A DNA stretch of 64,000 nucleotides, taken from contig CAVXDY010000003.1 in assembly GCA_963760715.1 (NCBI GenBank), forward strand, positions 558,001-622,000, given 5' to 3'. The position numbers and the translations under genes are program-made. Under the pieces are notes generated by a model that did no database searches, had not been told where the DNA came from, and worked only from the letters and a program-made list of their open reading frames with translations. The stretch is from CAVXDY01 sp963760715. GTDB lineage: Bacteria > Actinomycetota > Thermoleophilia > Miltoncostaeales > Miltoncostaeaceae. Below are positions 1-6,934 of this stretch, piece after piece; positions within the stretch are counted from its first letter, which is position 1; the number at the start of each line of letters is the position of its first letter.

Positions 1-691
1 CCTCGATGCCAGCGGCCGCCCACGCCCCCGGGTGTGCTTCCTCGCCACCGCGGGCGGCGACAACAACAGCTACCTGGTGAAGTTCTACAACGCGTTCTCG
101 GGCGGCCACTGCGACCCGTGCCACCTGGCCCTGTTCAACCGCACGGTCGACGACGCCCGGGCGTTCCTCCTGTCGCAGGACGTCATCTACGTGGGCGGGG
201 GGAACACCGTGAACCTCCTCGCCGTGTGGCGCGCCCAGGGCATGGACGTCGTGCTGCGTGAGGCCTGGGAGCGCGGCATCGTGCTCGGCGGGCTCTGCGC
301 CGGGTCGATGTGCTGGTTCGAGGGCGGCATCACCGCGTCGTTCGGCCGGCGCCTGACGACGCTCGAGGACGGGCTCGGCCTGCTCCCCGGAAGCAACTGC
401 CCGCACTACGCGACCCGCCGCGAGACCTACCTGCGCGCGATCGAGGACGGCCTGGTGGGCGGTGTCGCCGCCGAGGACGGCGTGGCGCTGCACTTCGTGG
501 AGCACCGGCTCGCGGCGGTGGTGGCATCGCGCGAGGGCCGGCGCGCCTACCGGGTCGGCGTGTCGGGCGGGCGGGTGGTCGAGGCGCCGCTGCGCCCGGT
601 GGTGCTGGACGCCCAGGCCCACGCGATGGCCCGCGCCCGGCGCGCCTCGGAGGCGCAGATCGCTCCCGCCGCGCTCGCGGCCGTGCCGTAG
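1..691 (+). CDS. Peptidase E-like (S51) / class I GATase-fold protein, 5'-truncated by the window edge
   Basis: The reading frame is open from base 2, so the true start lies upstream of the window. What remains is the C-terminal ~230 residues of a peptidase E / cyanophycinase-like protein of the glutamine-amidotransferase fold: a GGGNT turn (codons near 196-210), the nucleophile elbow GLCAGSMCWF (290-319), and a CPHY His motif (about 397-410) that would supply the catalytic His. In most S51 proteins the elbow reads SAG; here the nucleophile position is Cys (TGC at 296-298). Family assignment is firm. Whether it is a peptidase is not, because a Cys nucleophile is the amidotransferase arrangement. 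It ends 43 bases before the convergent infA. Confidence 0.85.
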   Translation, partial: LDASGRPRPRVCFLATAGGDNNSYLVKFYNAFSGGHCDPCHLALFNRTVDDARAFLLSQDVIYVGGGNTVNLLAVWRAQGMDVVLREAWERGIVLGGLCAGSMCWFEGGITASFGRRLTTLEDGLGLLPGSNCPHYATRRETYLRAIEDGLVGGVAAEDGVALHFVEHRLAAVVASREGRRAYRVGVSGGRVVEAPLRPVVLDAQAHAMARARRASEAQIAPAALAAVP

Positions 692-701
692 CGCCCGCTC
701 T

Positions 702-729
702 CGGGCCGCCGCCCGGGGGCGGCGGTCCC
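702..729. terminator. Bidirectional hairpin between convergent genes
   Basis: A GC-rich inverted repeat (GGCCGCCGCC, loop CGGG, GGCGGCGGTCC) fills the gap between the stop codons of the peptidase E-like gene and infA. No U-run follows on either strand, which is common in very GC-rich genomes. Role as a terminator is inferred from position and stem strength. Confidence 0.55.
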
Positions 730-734
730 GGCGG

Positions 735-962
735 TTACTTGAGGCGGAAGGTGATGCGACCCCTGGTGAGGTCGTACGGCGACAGCTCGACCTTCACCCG
801 GTCCCCGGGGTTGATCCGGATGCGGAACCGGCGAAGCTTCCCCGCCATGTGGGCCAGGACCTCGTGGTCGTTGTCGAGCATCACGCGGAACATCGTGTTC
901 GGGAGGGCCTCGGTGACCTCGCCCTCCACCTCGATCGCTTCTTCCTTCTGCTTGGTTCCCAG
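735..962 (-). CDS. infA: Translation initiation factor IF-1, probable CTG start
   Basis: IF-1 is a single OB-fold protein that occupies the ribosomal A site during initiation. The core (VEGEVTEALPNTMFRV, then HMAGKLRRFRIRI and LTRGRITFRLK) is unmistakable. The first canonical start, a GTG at 929, would remove the conserved KxKEEAIE N-terminus. Reading upstream in frame gives CTG at 962-960, preceded by an AAGGAG Shine-Dalgarno at 5-base spacing; there is no in-frame ATG, GTG or TTG between it and the csp stop. This start gives 75 residues, close to the family norm of about 72. An ATT at 965 is the alternative but sits too close to the ribosome site. The gene follows csp by 32 bases and is probably cotranscribed with it. 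Confidence 0.9.
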   Translation of the reverse strand: MGTKQKEEAIEVEGEVTEALPNTMFRVMLDNDHEVLAHMAGKLRRFRIRINPGDRVKVELSPYDLTRGRITFRLK

Positions 963-994
963 AATTGCTCCTTCGAGATGAGCTCGGGTGCCGC

Positions 995-1198
995 TTAGAG
1001 CGGCGACACGTTGGAGGCCTGGGGGCCCTTCTGGCCCTCGGTCGCCTCGTAGCTGACCCGCTGGCCCTCCTCGAGGTTCCGGTATCCCGATCCCTGGATC
1101 TCCGAAAAATGCACGAAAAGATCCTTGCCCCCGTCATCCGGGGTGATGAATCCGTAGCCCTTCTCGGAGGAGAACCACTTCACGACACCCTCAGCCAT
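995..1198 (-). CDS. csp: Cold shock protein (CspA family)
   Basis: A 67-residue OB-fold nucleic-acid chaperone. Both RNA-binding motifs are visible: KGYGFI (RNP1, about residues 15-20) and DLFVHF (RNP2, about 28-33). The ATG at 1198 has AAGGA six bases upstream. An open frame continues 19 codons further upstream but is unlike the family, so it is rejected as N-terminus. It heads a two-gene unit with infA; both act on RNA and translation. Confidence 0.95.
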   Translation of the reverse strand: MAEGVVKWFSSEKGYGFITPDDGGKDLFVHFSEIQGSGYRNLEEGQRVSYEATEGQKGPQASNVSPL

Positions 1199-1253
1199 TG
1201 AACATCCTTCGTTTCGAACGCTTGAGCGAGCCCCACCGTCGGGGCCCCGGCGC

Positions 1254-1259
1254 ATGGTA
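1254..1259 (-). promoter_or_regulatory. Predicted -10 box of csp-infA
   Basis: TACCAT on the minus strand, giving a predicted 5' untranslated region of roughly 50 bases before the csp ATG at 1198, with a good Shine-Dalgarno. No convincing -35 is seen. Confidence 0.4.
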
Positions 1260-1329
1260 CCCCACCCCGCGGCCCGCGGACCCCTGGCCGATCGATCCGT
1301 GGGGTTTTACGCAGAGTGAGGAACGGCAC

Positions 1330-1335
1330 TACACT
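1330..1335 (+). promoter_or_regulatory. Predicted -10 box, leaderless start at 1342
   Basis: TACACT followed after exactly six bases by GTG, the arrangement seen repeatedly in this window. A weak TTTACG lies 18 bases upstream as a possible -35. Confidence 0.5.
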
Positions 1336-1341
1336 CGTGAC

Positions 1342-1896
1342 GTGCTCGACCGCCGCAAAGCCCTCGTGGGCTACCTCACCTACCGGTTCGTCCGCCTCGT
1401 GCTCCGCCGCGAGGCGACCCGGCGGGTCGACGCTCTGCGGCCGAACGGATCAAACGGACAGAACGACCGACAGGGAGGGCTCATGATCAAGCAGCGGACC
1501 AGGAGCGCGGGGGCGGCGGCGGCGGGGAGCGCGACCGCGCTGGTCGAGACGGTGCGCCCCATCGTCCAGAAGGCGATGAACGACCCGGAGCTGCACGACG
1601 CGATCCGCAGGGCGTTCGCCACCGGGCGCGAGGTCACCGGGGAGATCCAGAAGAACAAGCCCAGCAAGGCCGCTCGGAACCTCGCCGACAACCGCAAGCT
1701 CCACCGGCGCGTCGAGTCCAGCGTTCAGGACCTGCAGAAGGCCGTGACCAGCCTGGTGGAGGAGTCGAAGGCCAAGAAGAAGAGCGGCAAGAAGCGCATC
1801 CTCGGGACGATCGCGGTGCTCGGCGCGATCGGCGGCGGGGTGTTCGTGGCGCTGCGCAAGCTGCGGGGCGGCCAGCAGGACGACGACGGCGTCTGA
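1342..1896 (+). CDS. Hypothetical protein with C-terminal membrane segment
   Basis: 184 residues from the GTG at 1342, chosen because TACACT sits six bases before it. A second plausible start is the ATG at 1483, which has GGGAGG just upstream and gives 137 residues. The protein has a basic N-terminal part, a helical middle with heptad-like spacing (about residues 70-150), a Lys-rich stretch, one hydrophobic segment (ILGTIAVLGAIGGGVFVAL, about 155-173) and an Asp-rich tail, so it is probably tail-anchored to the membrane. I do not recognise a family. Next gene starts about 40 bases downstream on the same strand. Confidence 0.6.
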   Translation: MLDRRKALVGYLTYRFVRLVLRREATRRVDALRPNGSNGQNDRQGGLMIKQRTRSAGAAAAGSATALVETVRPIVQKAMNDPELHDAIRRAFATGREVTGEIQKNKPSKAARNLADNRKLHRRVESSVQDLQKAVTSLVEESKAKKKSGKKRILGTIAVLGAIGGGVFVALRKLRGGQQDDDGV

Positions 1897-1936
1897 GTCG
1901 CCGGAGGGAGGGGCGTCCTTCCCGGTCTTCCTCGAG

Positions 1937-2260
1937 ATGGGGCTCGGGGTGGATCTCGTGGGGGAGGACGCCACCAAGGCCGCGCGGCGTGCCGTGCGCG
2001 AGGCCATCGGGCGCACCTCCCTTCCCGGGGTGCGCCGGCTGATCCCCTCCGGCGACCGCGCCGACATGCGCGTGGACGTGCGGGTGGCGGTGCCCGGCCA
2101 CGAGGCCGTGCGAGCCGATGAGGTGGCCGCGGAGTTCCCCTACGGCCGCGTGACCGTCACGGCCGAGCCCGGCGGCCTGCGCATGCCCAACGGCACCGAC
2201 GCCGGGCCGGGGGAGGACCACCTCATCTGCGCCGTGGCCGTCGTCCAGGTGGGCTGGTAG
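1937..2260 (+). CDS. Lin0512-family conserved hypothetical protein
   Basis: Resembles the Lin0512 family of about 115-residue proteins of unknown function: GLGVDLVGEDATKAARRAV near the start, then a central MRVDVRVAVPG strand, PYG, and the AVVQVGW end. The first ATG (1937) falls inside the conserved first strand: the in-frame codons upstream encode FPVFLE, which aligns with that strand, and GGGAGG lies just before them, yet no canonical start codon exists there. The N-terminus is therefore unresolved (non-canonical start or an indel). Its end overlaps the presumed start of the ABC ATPase. Confidence 0.7.
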   Translation: MGLGVDLVGEDATKAARRAVREAIGRTSLPGVRRLIPSGDRADMRVDVRVAVPGHEAVRADEVAAEFPYGRVTVTAEPGGLRMPNGTDAGPGEDHLICAVAVVQVGW

Positions 2261-3003
2261 CGACGGCCGGCGGTGTCGCGGCCCTCTCGTGCGCGGGGGT
2301 CACCAAGATCTTCCCCGGGGACGTCGTCGCGCTCGCCGGGCTCGACCTGGAGGTTCCCGAGGGAGCCTTCATCGGCCTCCTCGGGCCCAACGGCGCGGGC
2401 AAGACCACCCTGATCCGCAGCGTGGTCGGGCTGACGAGGCCCTCGGGCGGGGAGATCCGCGTCTTCGGCGACCCGCCCTGGGGCGAGGGCGCCGACCTCG
2501 CGCGCCGCGCGATCGGGTACGCGCCCCAGGAGGTCGCCCTGGACCGCTTCGTGCCGGTGCGCGAGCTGCTGACCCTGCACGGGCGCTACTTCGGCATGAG
2601 CCGCGCCGACGCCCGCCACCGGGCCGACGAGATGCTCTTCGCCTTCGACCTCGAGGCCAAGTCCGGCAGCTACGCCGACCGCCTCTCAGGGGGGATGCGC
2701 CGGCGCCTGCTGCTCGCCCGCGCGCTGCTGCACCGCCCCCGCCTGGTGATCCTGGACGAGCCCACGGCGGGGGTCGACCTCGAGCTCCGCCACGACCTGT
2801 GGGCGTACATCCGCACGCTCCATGCCGACGGCACCTCGATCCTCCTCACCACCCATTACATCGAGGAGGCCGAGGAGCTCTGCGAGCGCGTCGCCTTCAT
2901 CCACGGCGGGCGGATCGTGGCCGAGGGGGCGCCCCACGAGCTGCGCGACCGCTTCGGCGCGCCCCGGCTCGAGGACGTCTACCTCCAGGTGGTGGGCCGG
3001 TGA
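2254..3003 (+). CDS. ABC-2 type exporter, ATP-binding subunit (DrrA-like)
   Basis: Couples ATP hydrolysis to export by the membrane protein encoded next. Walker A GPNGAGKTT (codons near 2389), Q-loop YAPQ, signature LSGGMRRR, Walker B LVILDEP, and the switch His in TTHYIEEAE are all present. The first canonical in-frame start (GTG 2422) lies after the Walker A motif and cannot be real. The only upstream candidate is CTG at 2254, overlapping the end of the preceding gene; a small indel that would bring a GTG at 2273 into frame is the alternative. The last base pairs overlap the permease as GTGA. Substrate unknown. Confidence 0.85.
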   Translation: MVATAGGVAALSCAGVTKIFPGDVVALAGLDLEVPEGAFIGLLGPNGAGKTTLIRSVVGLTRPSGGEIRVFGDPPWGEGADLARRAIGYAPQEVALDRFVPVRELLTLHGRYFGMSRADARHRADEMLFAFDLEAKSGSYADRLSGGMRRRLLLARALLHRPRLVILDEPTAGVDLELRHDLWAYIRTLHADGTSILLTTHYIEEAEELCERVAFIHGGRIVAEGAPHELRDRFGAPRLEDVYLQVVGR

Positions 3004-3785
3004 CGACGGCCGAGCTGCGGCGCCTGCGCTGGCGCGGGGTGGGGGCGCTGTCCGAGCGCGAGGTCCTGCGCGTGCTGCGCCTCTGGAGCCAGACGATCGC
3101 CCCGCCCGTGGTGGCGGCGACCCTCTTCATCGTGGTCTTCGGCGTGGCGCTGGGCGACCAGATCCGGCTGGTGGACGGCGTGCCCTACGAGCGCTTCATC
3201 GTGCCGGGGCTGGTGCTGATGGGCGTCGCCACGTCGGCGTTCGGGAACAACGCCACCTCGATCTACCAGGCGCGAAACGACGGCTTCATCGAGGACCCCG
3301 CCAGCAGCCCCATGAGCGCCACGCACCTCCTGGTGGGCTACATGAGCGGCGGCGTCGTCCGGAGCCTCATGATCGGCGCGCTCACCCTCGGCGTGGCGCG
3401 GCTGTTCGTGACCTTTCCCGTGGAGAACCCGGCCATGCTCGCCGTGGCCCTGGTGGGCACCAGCCTGGCCTTCTCGGCCCTGGGGATCGTGGTGGGGCTC
3501 TACTCGACCGGCTGGGACCAGCAGAACGTGGTGGGCAACCTCGTCATCCAGCCGCTTGTCTTCCTGGGCGGCGTCTTCTACTCCATCGCCGCGCTCCGCG
3601 AGCCCTGGCGGGCCCTGACCCACGCCGACCCGATCCTCTACATGGTGGTCGCCGCCCGGCACGGGATGCTGGGGACCTCCGAGGTGGACGCCGGGGTGGC
3701 GGTGGCCGTGACCCTCGGGCTCGCCGCGGTCATGGTCGGCTGGGCCTGGGTGACCTTCATGCGCGGGGTGGGAATCCGCACCTGA
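3000..3785 (+). CDS. ABC-2 type exporter, permease subunit
   Basis: 261-residue integral membrane protein with about six hydrophobic segments (first near residues 35-55, last near 240-255) and the ABC-2 family pattern, including YERFIVPGLVLM and the conserved GGVFYSIAALREPWRAL loop before the last helices. The GTG at 3000 overlaps the ATPase stop as GTGA, so the two subunits are translationally coupled and should form one exporter. Substrate cannot be told from sequence; DrrAB-like systems often export lipophilic compounds. Confidence 0.9.
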   Translation: MTTAELRRLRWRGVGALSEREVLRVLRLWSQTIAPPVVAATLFIVVFGVALGDQIRLVDGVPYERFIVPGLVLMGVATSAFGNNATSIYQARNDGFIEDPASSPMSATHLLVGYMSGGVVRSLMIGALTLGVARLFVTFPVENPAMLAVALVGTSLAFSALGIVVGLYSTGWDQQNVVGNLVIQPLVFLGGVFYSIAALREPWRALTHADPILYMVVAARHGMLGTSEVDAGVAVAVTLGLAAVMVGWAWVTFMRGVGIRT

Positions 3786-3794
3786 TCGCCTCAC

Positions 3795-3800
3795 TAGGAT
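3795..3800 (+). promoter_or_regulatory. Predicted -10 box, leaderless start at 3809
   Basis: TAGGAT followed by eight bases and the ATG of the membrane protein gene. It lies in the 23-base gap after the ABC permease, so this gene likely has its own promoter. Confidence 0.45.
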
Positions 3801-3808
3801 CGGGCCGG

Positions 3809-4480
3809 ATGGAGACGGGTGACGTCCTCCGGCGCTCGTGGGAGCTCTACCGGACCCACTGGCGCCACCTCGTGACCCTGGCCGCCGTGGTGTTCGTGCC
3901 CCTCGGCGCCGTCACGGCACCCCTCGCCCTGGCGGGCTGGCCCGGGATCGTGGGCGCGAACCTCCTCGACCTGTCCGCCCTGTTCCTCGTGAACGGAGCC
4001 CTCGTGAGGGCCGTGGACGACGCGCGCAGGGGGCGCCCCGACCTGAGCGTGGCCGAGACGTTCCGCCTGACCGGCCCCCGGCTGCTGGTGCTGGCGGTGG
4101 CCGGCGTGCTCGCGGCCGTCGGGATCTTCATCGGCCTGCTCACGCTGGTCGCGCCGGGGCTCGTGCTGCTGACCTGGTGGTTCGTCCTGTCCCCGGTCAT
4201 CGTCCTGGAGGGCCGGGGCATCCTGGCGTCCTTCGTCCGCAGCCGCGGCCTGGTGCGCGGGCACGGCTGGCCGGTCTTCGGCGTCGCCATCGTCACCCTC
4301 CTGGTGGAGCTCGTGGTGAGCCTGGCGCTGGGAGCCGTCGCGCTGCCGCTGGGCGGGGGGGTGAGCAGCTTCGTCCAGGCGGCGGTCGGGAACACGATCG
4401 TGACCCCGTTCGTGGCGGTGGCGGCCACGCTCACCTACTTCGAGGTGCACGATCACCCGACGGCGCCCGGCCGGCGCTAG
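3809..4480 (+). CDS. Integral membrane protein, YciC/GDPD-membrane-domain like
   Basis: 223 residues with five to six membrane segments (about residues 25-50, 55-70, 95-120, 120-145, 165-190, 195-212). The opening GDVLRRSWELYRTHW and the pattern of paired helices resemble the membrane domains found in glycerophosphodiester phosphodiesterases and YciC-like proteins, which have no assigned reaction. No catalytic motif is visible. Start chosen at the ATG following a TAGGAT box. Confidence 0.7.
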   Translation: METGDVLRRSWELYRTHWRHLVTLAAVVFVPLGAVTAPLALAGWPGIVGANLLDLSALFLVNGALVRAVDDARRGRPDLSVAETFRLTGPRLLVLAVAGVLAAVGIFIGLLTLVAPGLVLLTWWFVLSPVIVLEGRGILASFVRSRGLVRGHGWPVFGVAIVTLLVELVVSLALGAVALPLGGGVSSFVQAAVGNTIVTPFVAVAATLTYFEVHDHPTAPGRR

Positions 4481-4488
4481 CCCCGCAC

Positions 4489-4494
4489 TAGACT
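4489..4494 (+). promoter_or_regulatory. Predicted -10 box, leaderless start at 4504
   Basis: TAGACT nine bases before the ATG of the cyclophilin gene; no Shine-Dalgarno is present, consistent with leaderless initiation. Confidence 0.45.
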
Positions 4495-4503
4495 CCTCGG
4501 CCG

Positions 4504-5226
4504 ATGTTCCGCTCGCGACCGTCCCTCATCGCCGCCCTCGCCGCGCTGGTCGTCGCGATCCTGCTGGCCGCGGCCTGTGGCGGGGGCGACGACGCGGCCG
4601 GCACCGCCGCCGCCCCGGACACGGCGGGCGCCGCCGTCACGACGCCCACCGCGCCGGCCGGCTCGTGCACCGACCGGGCCCCGGACCCGCCGCCGGACCC
4701 GAAGTCCTATCCGGCCCCGCCTCCGCAGACGATCGACACCTCGCACACCTACACCGCGACCCTCGCCACGTCGTGCGGAGACATCGTGATCGCCCTCGAC
4801 CCCACCGAGGCCCCGGTGACGGTGAACAACTTCGTCTTCCTCGCCCGCCAGGGCTTCTACAACGGCCTCACCTTCCACCGCGTGGTGGCCGGCTTCGTGA
4901 TCCAGGGCGGGGACCCCACCGGCACCGGCTCCGGCGATGCGGGCTACGCGTTCGACGACGAGCTGCCGAAGGACGGCTACCCGACCGGCTCGGTCGCCAT
5001 GGCCAACTCCGGGCCGAACACCAACGGCTCGCAGTTCTTCATCGTCACCGGCGACGGCTCGCTGCTGCCCAACGACTACAGCCGCTTCGGAAAGGTCACC
5101 TCCGGCCTGGACGTCGCGAAGCGCATCGAGGGCTTCGCCGACCCCAACGCGGATCCCAGCGACCCGGCGACCCAGAGGCCGACCCAGCCGATCTACATCT
5201 ACCGGGTCACGATCACCGAGAGCTGA
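4504..5226 (+). CDS. Peptidyl-prolyl cis-trans isomerase, cyclophilin type, lipoprotein
   Basis: 240 residues. A hydrophobic signal ends in the lipobox LAAAC (Cys about 25), so the protein is probably anchored outside the membrane, followed by a Pro/Thr-rich linker to about residue 75. The cyclophilin domain then shows the FHRVVAGFVIQGGDP active-site strand with the catalytic Arg, the GSQFFI motif, and the SRFGKVTSGLDV end strand. It catalyses proline isomerisation, here likely in folding of secreted proteins. It converges on the next gene. Confidence 0.93.
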   Translation: MFRSRPSLIAALAALVVAILLAAACGGGDDAAGTAAAPDTAGAAVTTPTAPAGSCTDRAPDPPPDPKSYPAPPPQTIDTSHTYTATLATSCGDIVIALDPTEAPVTVNNFVFLARQGFYNGLTFHRVVAGFVIQGGDPTGTGSGDAGYAFDDELPKDGYPTGSVAMANSGPNTNGSQFFIVTGDGSLLPNDYSRFGKVTSGLDVAKRIEGFADPNADPSDPATQRPTQPIYIYRVTITES

Positions 5227-5240
5227 GCCCCGGAGCGCCG

Positions 5241-5273
5241 CCCGGCGCCGGCGCCCCCGGCGCCCCCGGCGCC
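5241..5273. terminator. Palindromic GGCGCC repeats between convergent genes
   Basis: Repeated GGCGCC units separated by CCC fill the short gap between two convergent stop codons and can pair in several registers. A terminator role is inferred from position only. Confidence 0.35.
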
Positions 5274-6064
5274 TACTCCGACCAGTCCCCCTCGACGACC
5301 GGCGGGCCGTGGCGGTTGAGCAGCTCGGCGGGGACCAGGAACCGGCGCTCGCCGGGCGAGCCCCCCTCGACGTAGTTCTCGACGATGTCCTCGGGGACGT
5401 CCACGGCGAACAGCACCCTCGACGCGTCCGAGACGTCGATGGCCGGCGGCCGGTCGGTGACCCACACGCCGGTGCGGGCGTCGTCGGTGGGGCCGTCGCG
5501 GAAGCCCGCCTCCCGGATCGCGATGGCCTCGTCGTAGTCGCTGGCGTGGAACACGCGCAGCGGGGGCCGCTCCGAGGCGAGGGGCGGGCGGGTGTCGAGC
5601 GAGGTCTCCGCGCTCTCGTGCTCGAGGTCCACCACGACGTGGGTGATCGGCTTGTCGTAGCGCTCGCGCGCCCGCCGCACCACCTGGCGCTCCAGCCAGT
5701 TCGAGTGGCTCGGCGGGTGGGTCGAGATGATCACCTCGTCCGGGTCGTAGATGCGCAGGGCGTCGTCGAGGGCCTGGAGCGGGTCGGCGTCCCCCAGGTG
5801 GCCGCGCGCCGAGAGGCCGGCCGCCGTGAAGGCCGTCACGGACGCGTCGAGGCGCGCGAGCGCCTCGGCCTGCCGGCGCTCGAGGTCGGACGCGAGCCAG
5901 TGCTCCATCCGGGAGCGGGCCAGCGCGGGCGCCACGACCAGCACCTCTCCTCCGGCGCCGGCGCGGTAGACGACCTCATCGACCACGGCCCGTCCGGCGC
6001 AGGTCTCGTTGGCGATCACGAGGATGCGGCGGGGGCTCCCCCCGGGCTCGTACGGCGGGCGCAT
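5273..6064 (-). CDS. Universal-stress-protein-like Rossmann protein
   Basis: 263 residues. The N-terminal ~165 residues have the alternating strand/helix layout of UspA-like domains: ILVIANE first strand, a long helix with RRQAEALARL, a GDADPLQALDDAL segment, and DEVIISTHPP, resembling the variant found in actinobacterial permease-associated or stand-alone stress proteins. The C-terminal ~95 residues are not recognised. Start is the ATG at 6064; there is no Shine-Dalgarno. Role in stress response is inferred from the fold. Confidence 0.7.
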   Translation of the reverse strand: MRPPYEPGGSPRRILVIANETCAGRAVVDEVVYRAGAGGEVLVVAPALARSRMEHWLASDLERRQAEALARLDASVTAFTAAGLSARGHLGDADPLQALDDALRIYDPDEVIISTHPPSHSNWLERQVVRRARERYDKPITHVVVDLEHESAETSLDTRPPLASERPPLRVFHASDYDEAIAIREAGFRDGPTDDARTGVWVTDRPPAIDVSDASRVLFAVDVPEDIVENYVEGGSPGERRFLVPAELLNRHGPPVVEGDWSE

Positions 6065-6124
6065 GGCCCAAGACTGCCAAACCGGTCCGGCTCGCGCTAG
6101 GGCGACGAGGGACTGGCCGGCGGG

Positions 6125-6130
6125 TAGGAT
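6125..6130 (+). promoter_or_regulatory. Predicted -10 box, leaderless start at 6137
   Basis: TAGGAT followed by exactly six bases and GTG. This fixes the start of the DtxR-family gene at 6137 rather than the TTG at 6131, which would directly abut the box. Confidence 0.55.
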
Positions 6131-6136
6131 TTGCGC

Positions 6137-6823
6137 GTGGCACGGGCGCACTCCGTGAACGATTACCTCGAGGCGATCTACTTCCTCGCGTTCCCGGTGG
6201 GCGAGTACGGCCCCGTGGTGAAGGAGGCGCCGGCGCCGGCCGCGCGGGTCGCGGAGATGCTGCACGTCACGCCGCCGACCGCGAGCGAGATGATGAAGCG
6301 GCTCGAGGCGGACGGCCTCATCGAGCGCGGGCCGCGGAAGGGCCCCCTCCTCACCGACCGGGGGCGCGCCGAGGCCGAGCGGATCGTGCGCAACCACCGC
6401 ATCATCGAGCGCTTCCTCACCGACTTCATGGGCTACTCCGCGGCCGAGTCGCACGTCCACGCCGACGAGATGGGCGACGCGTTCAGCGACGAGATGGTGG
6501 AGCGCCTCGACACCCAGCTCGGCCACCCCGACCGCTGCCCGCACGGGTGGCCGGTGGACCCCTCGCAGGAGCAGGAGGAGAACCGGGCGCTGCGCTCCCT
6601 GGCGCAGATCGAGTCGGGATTCGTCCGCATCGTCCGCCTGGCCGAGCACGACGGCGACCTGCTCCACTGGTTCTACGAGCAGAACCTGGTGCCGGGCACC
6701 GACCTCGAGGTGCGGCGCGTGGACGCCGCGGCGGGGCAGCTCACCGTCGCGATCGGCGGCGAGGAGCGCGCGATCGGCGAGCGCGCGGCCGCCGGGCTCT
6801 ACGTCCTCCCGATCCCCGCGTAG
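6137..6823 (+). CDS. Metal-dependent transcriptional regulator, DtxR/MntR/IdeR family
   Basis: 228 residues. An N-terminal winged helix (NDYLEAIYFLA, then PPTASEMMKRLEADGLIERGPRKG at about 40-70) is followed by the metal-binding and dimerisation domain (NHRIIERFLTDFMGYS; HVHADEMGDAFSDEMVERLD; HPDRCPHGWP, the DtxR-type ligand region) and a C-terminal SH3/FeoA-like domain (about 155-225). Such proteins bind Fe2+ or Mn2+ and repress uptake genes. Candidate local targets are the downstream ABC ATPase and, farther away, the metal cassette at 29-34 kb; neither is shown. Which metal it senses cannot be told. Confidence 0.92.
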   Translation: MARAHSVNDYLEAIYFLAFPVGEYGPVVKEAPAPAARVAEMLHVTPPTASEMMKRLEADGLIERGPRKGPLLTDRGRAEAERIVRNHRIIERFLTDFMGYSAAESHVHADEMGDAFSDEMVERLDTQLGHPDRCPHGWPVDPSQEQEENRALRSLAQIESGFVRIVRLAEHDGDLLHWFYEQNLVPGTDLEVRRVDAAAGQLTVAIGGEERAIGERAAAGLYVLPIPA

Positions 6824-6861
6824 CCTTCCCCGGCGCCCTCGCCGCGCGACCCACACCCCGG

Positions 6862-6867
6862 TAAGGT
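6862..6867 (+). promoter_or_regulatory. Predicted -10 box upstream of leader ORF and ABC ATPase
   Basis: TAAGGT, seven bases before the ATG of a 19-residue ORF (6875) that overlaps the start of the ABC ATPase gene. Transcription from here would make the leader ORF leaderless. Confidence 0.45.
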
Positions 6868-6874
6868 AGACCGA

Positions 6875-6934
6875 ATGCCGGGCGTCTCATCGATCGACCG
6901 TGGCTGCATCGGGGGGCCGTCCCTCGGCCGCTGA
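6875..6934 (+). CDS. Possible 19-residue leader peptide overlapping the ABC ATPase start
   Basis: ATG at the position expected for leaderless initiation from the TAAGGT box, then 19 codons and TGA. It ends 32 bases inside the ABC ATPase gene (GTG 6900), in another frame. The ATPase start has no Shine-Dalgarno, so its translation may depend on ribosomes terminating on this ORF. The peptide (MPGVSSIDRGCIGGPSLGR) has no recognised motif. It may also be a chance ORF. Confidence 0.35.
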   Translation: MPGVSSIDRGCIGGPSLGR

